Assembly: GCF_022317005.1 (NCBI RefSeq)
Contig: NZ_CP081006.1
Location: 3,162,001 to 3,226,000 of the forward strand
Source of the DNA: Mycobacterium sp. IDR2000157661
GTDB taxonomy: Bacteria; Actinomycetota; Actinomycetes; Mycobacteriales; Mycobacteriaceae
Direction: 5' to 3'
Length of the DNA stretch: 64,000 nt
This document shows, in pieces, positions 63,123 through 64,000 of the stretch. Numbering within the stretch: position 1 is the first letter of the stretch; the number at the start of each line of letters is the position of its first letter. A program made the position numbers and the translations under genes. The notes under the pieces are model-generated. The model was given only the letters and a program-made list of their open reading frames with translations. It was not told where the DNA came from and made no database searches.

Positions 63123-63389
63123 GTGGATCTCGCCGCACCGTCGAACCGCGAATGTCCCGGCGGCAACGTCCTGCCGTATGCCGCGTGCTGCGAACCGCTG
63201 AACGACGGCGTGCGTGGCGCCGCCACCGCCGAGGCGCTGATGCGGTCCCGCTACTCGGCGTACGCGAAAGGCTTGGCGGACTATCTGTTCCGGACATGGC
63301 ATCCGCGGACCCGCCCACAGCATGTCACGGTGGATGCCGACGTGGTGTGGAGCGGTCTCGAGGTCGAGGAGGTGATCGACGGCGGCTAG
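63123..63389 (+). pseudogene. truncated YchJ/UPF0225 (SEC-C) protein
   Basis: GTG at 63123, 88 residues: VDLAAPSNRECPGGNVLPYAACCEP, then TAEALMRSRYSAYAKGLADYLFRTWHPRTRP and WSGLEVEEVIDGG, then TAG. Family members are usually about 125-130 residues and continue with a beta-strand domain after the VDGG point. Here the reading stops exactly there, and two bases later the 3' end of the enoyl-CoA hydratase gene begins. The usual CPCGSG start of the SEC-C motif reads CPGGNV. It is probably a relic cut by a rearrangement; a short functional form cannot be excluded. Confidence 0.65.
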
Positions 63390-63390
63390 G

Positions 63391-64000
63391 TCACCGGCGC
63401 CGGGCGGCGGCGAGGCGCTGTTGGAATTCGGGCGAGGTGATCGAGGCGGCCTGGGGACCGAGTTCGACGTCGACGGCGATGCGGTGCTGGTCGGTGTCGA
63501 CCACCCCGGGATTGGCGGTCGCGCGCATCGACGCCTTGGTAGCGAGGACCACGTCGCGTGGCGCACCGGCCGGGCCGGCGGCCAACTCGCGGGCCGCGGT
63601 GACCGGATCGTCGGCGACCTGGAGAGCCAGGCCGTGCCGCACCGCCGCCTCGGCGTCGAAGCGCATGCCGAACAGCAACGAGGCCCGGGCCACCTGCGGA
63701 CCAACGGCGCGCTGCAGCATCCACGTCGCGCCGCCGCCGGGGTGGATGCCCAGCTTCTGGAAGCGCGGGTCGAACAGCGCGGCCGGCCCCGCGATGCGCA
63801 CATCGGCGGCCAGCGCGAGATTGAGTCCGGCGCCGACCGCCGCTCCGTTGACCGCTGCGATGGTGGGCAGCGCACAGTTGGCCACCGCGAGGAACCCGTC
63901 GTAGATCTTGCGCAGCCCGTCACCGGTGGCCTCGCCGAGCGCGCTCAGGTCCGCGCCTGCGCAGAAGGCCTTGCCCGCGCCGGTGACAATGAGCGCGTGG
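63391..64000 (-). CDS. enoyl-CoA hydratase, 3' part (5' end outside window)
   Basis: The minus-strand frame is open from the window edge and reads [22 protein letters not shown], then [28 protein letters not shown] and [25 protein letters not shown], and ends with stop at 63391. These are the two oxyanion-hole segments and the second helix region of a crotonase. The first catalytic Glu position after GAG carries LNL rather than CEL, as in many mycobacterial EchA proteins. About 200 residues are visible. Convergent with the truncated YchJ gene. Confidence 0.9.
   Translation of the reverse strand, partial: HALIVTGAGKAFCAGADLSALGEATGDGLRKIYDGFLAVANCALPTIAAVNGAAVGAGLNLALAADVRIAGPAALFDPRFQKLGIHPGGGATWMLQRAVGPQVARASLLFGMRFDAEAAVRHGLALQVADDPVTAARELAAGPAGAPRDVVLATKASMRATANPGVVDTDQHRIAVDVELGPQAASITSPEFQQRLAAARRR

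Overview
The window is high-GC actinobacterial DNA from a mycobacterium, most likely a rapid grower (Mycolicibacterium type). The evidence is a single-polypeptide FAS-I with acpS directly behind it, a pair of Mce-associated membrane proteins, a mycolate-reductase-type SDR, an LdtMt2-type L,D-transpeptidase, DUF732 and DUF1906 secreted proteins, and many FadD, Ech and WS/DGAT genes. From about 16.9 to 63.1 kb the gene order follows, in inverted orientation, the M. tuberculosis block Rv2525c to Rv2495c as I remember it. All homology statements come from memory of families; no search was run.

Layout. (1) 0-9.5 kb: a CoA-dependent catabolic cluster. It holds the start of a P450, a TetR regulator with a clear palindromic operator, a secreted protein, a thiolase-fold/DUF35 pair, a SnoaL-like protein, SDR, enoyl-CoA hydratase, two acyl-CoA ligases and a metal-dependent amidohydrolase. 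A shared GAGAAY-type motif recurs at its internal promoters. (2) 9.6-12.7 kb: two orphan Mce-associated proteins, a degenerate IspD-like paralogue and a convergent intact IspD-family cytidylyltransferase. (3) 12.8-16.8 kb: DUF732 protein, a frameshifted SARP-like regulator, a frameshifted ChaB/Rho-N stress protein behind a SigF-type promoter, an MFS transporter and a divergent MerR regulator with a small upstream ORF. (4) 16.9-33.4 kb: conserved core with DUF1906 Tat protein, fas, acpS, M20 peptidase, WS/DGAT, bcp, a DUF3618 protein, tRNA-Lys(CTT) and the L,D-transpeptidase.

(5) 33.4-44.2 kb: an apparent metabolic island. The last 27 bp of the tRNA-His gene and its flank are repeated exactly and in the same orientation at 33377-33403 and 44183-44209, as expected after integration into a tRNA 3' end. 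Inside are a four-gene operon (WS/DGAT, FadD, SnoaL-like, sulfatase), a divergent PucR regulator, two SDRs and an HSL-type hydrolase. No integrase remains.

(6) 44.2-52.1 kb: core again, with tRNA-His, orn, a HerA-like ATPase, cmrA, an Atg22-like MFS, a proline-rich membrane protein, an S9 peptidase and two tiny membrane proteins. (7) 52.1-63.1 kb: leucine/branched-chain catabolism. A TetR regulator and a 19-bp-arm perfect inverted repeat face accD1-accA1-fadE19-maoC-citE. bkdABC follows after a gap that carries a small secreted-protein gene and a leftover C-terminal piece of a second citE. The window ends with a truncated YchJ-like gene and a partial enoyl-CoA hydratase.

Several distinct palindromic repeat elements sit at gene ends (4.37, 27.78, 46.60 and 58.95 kb).
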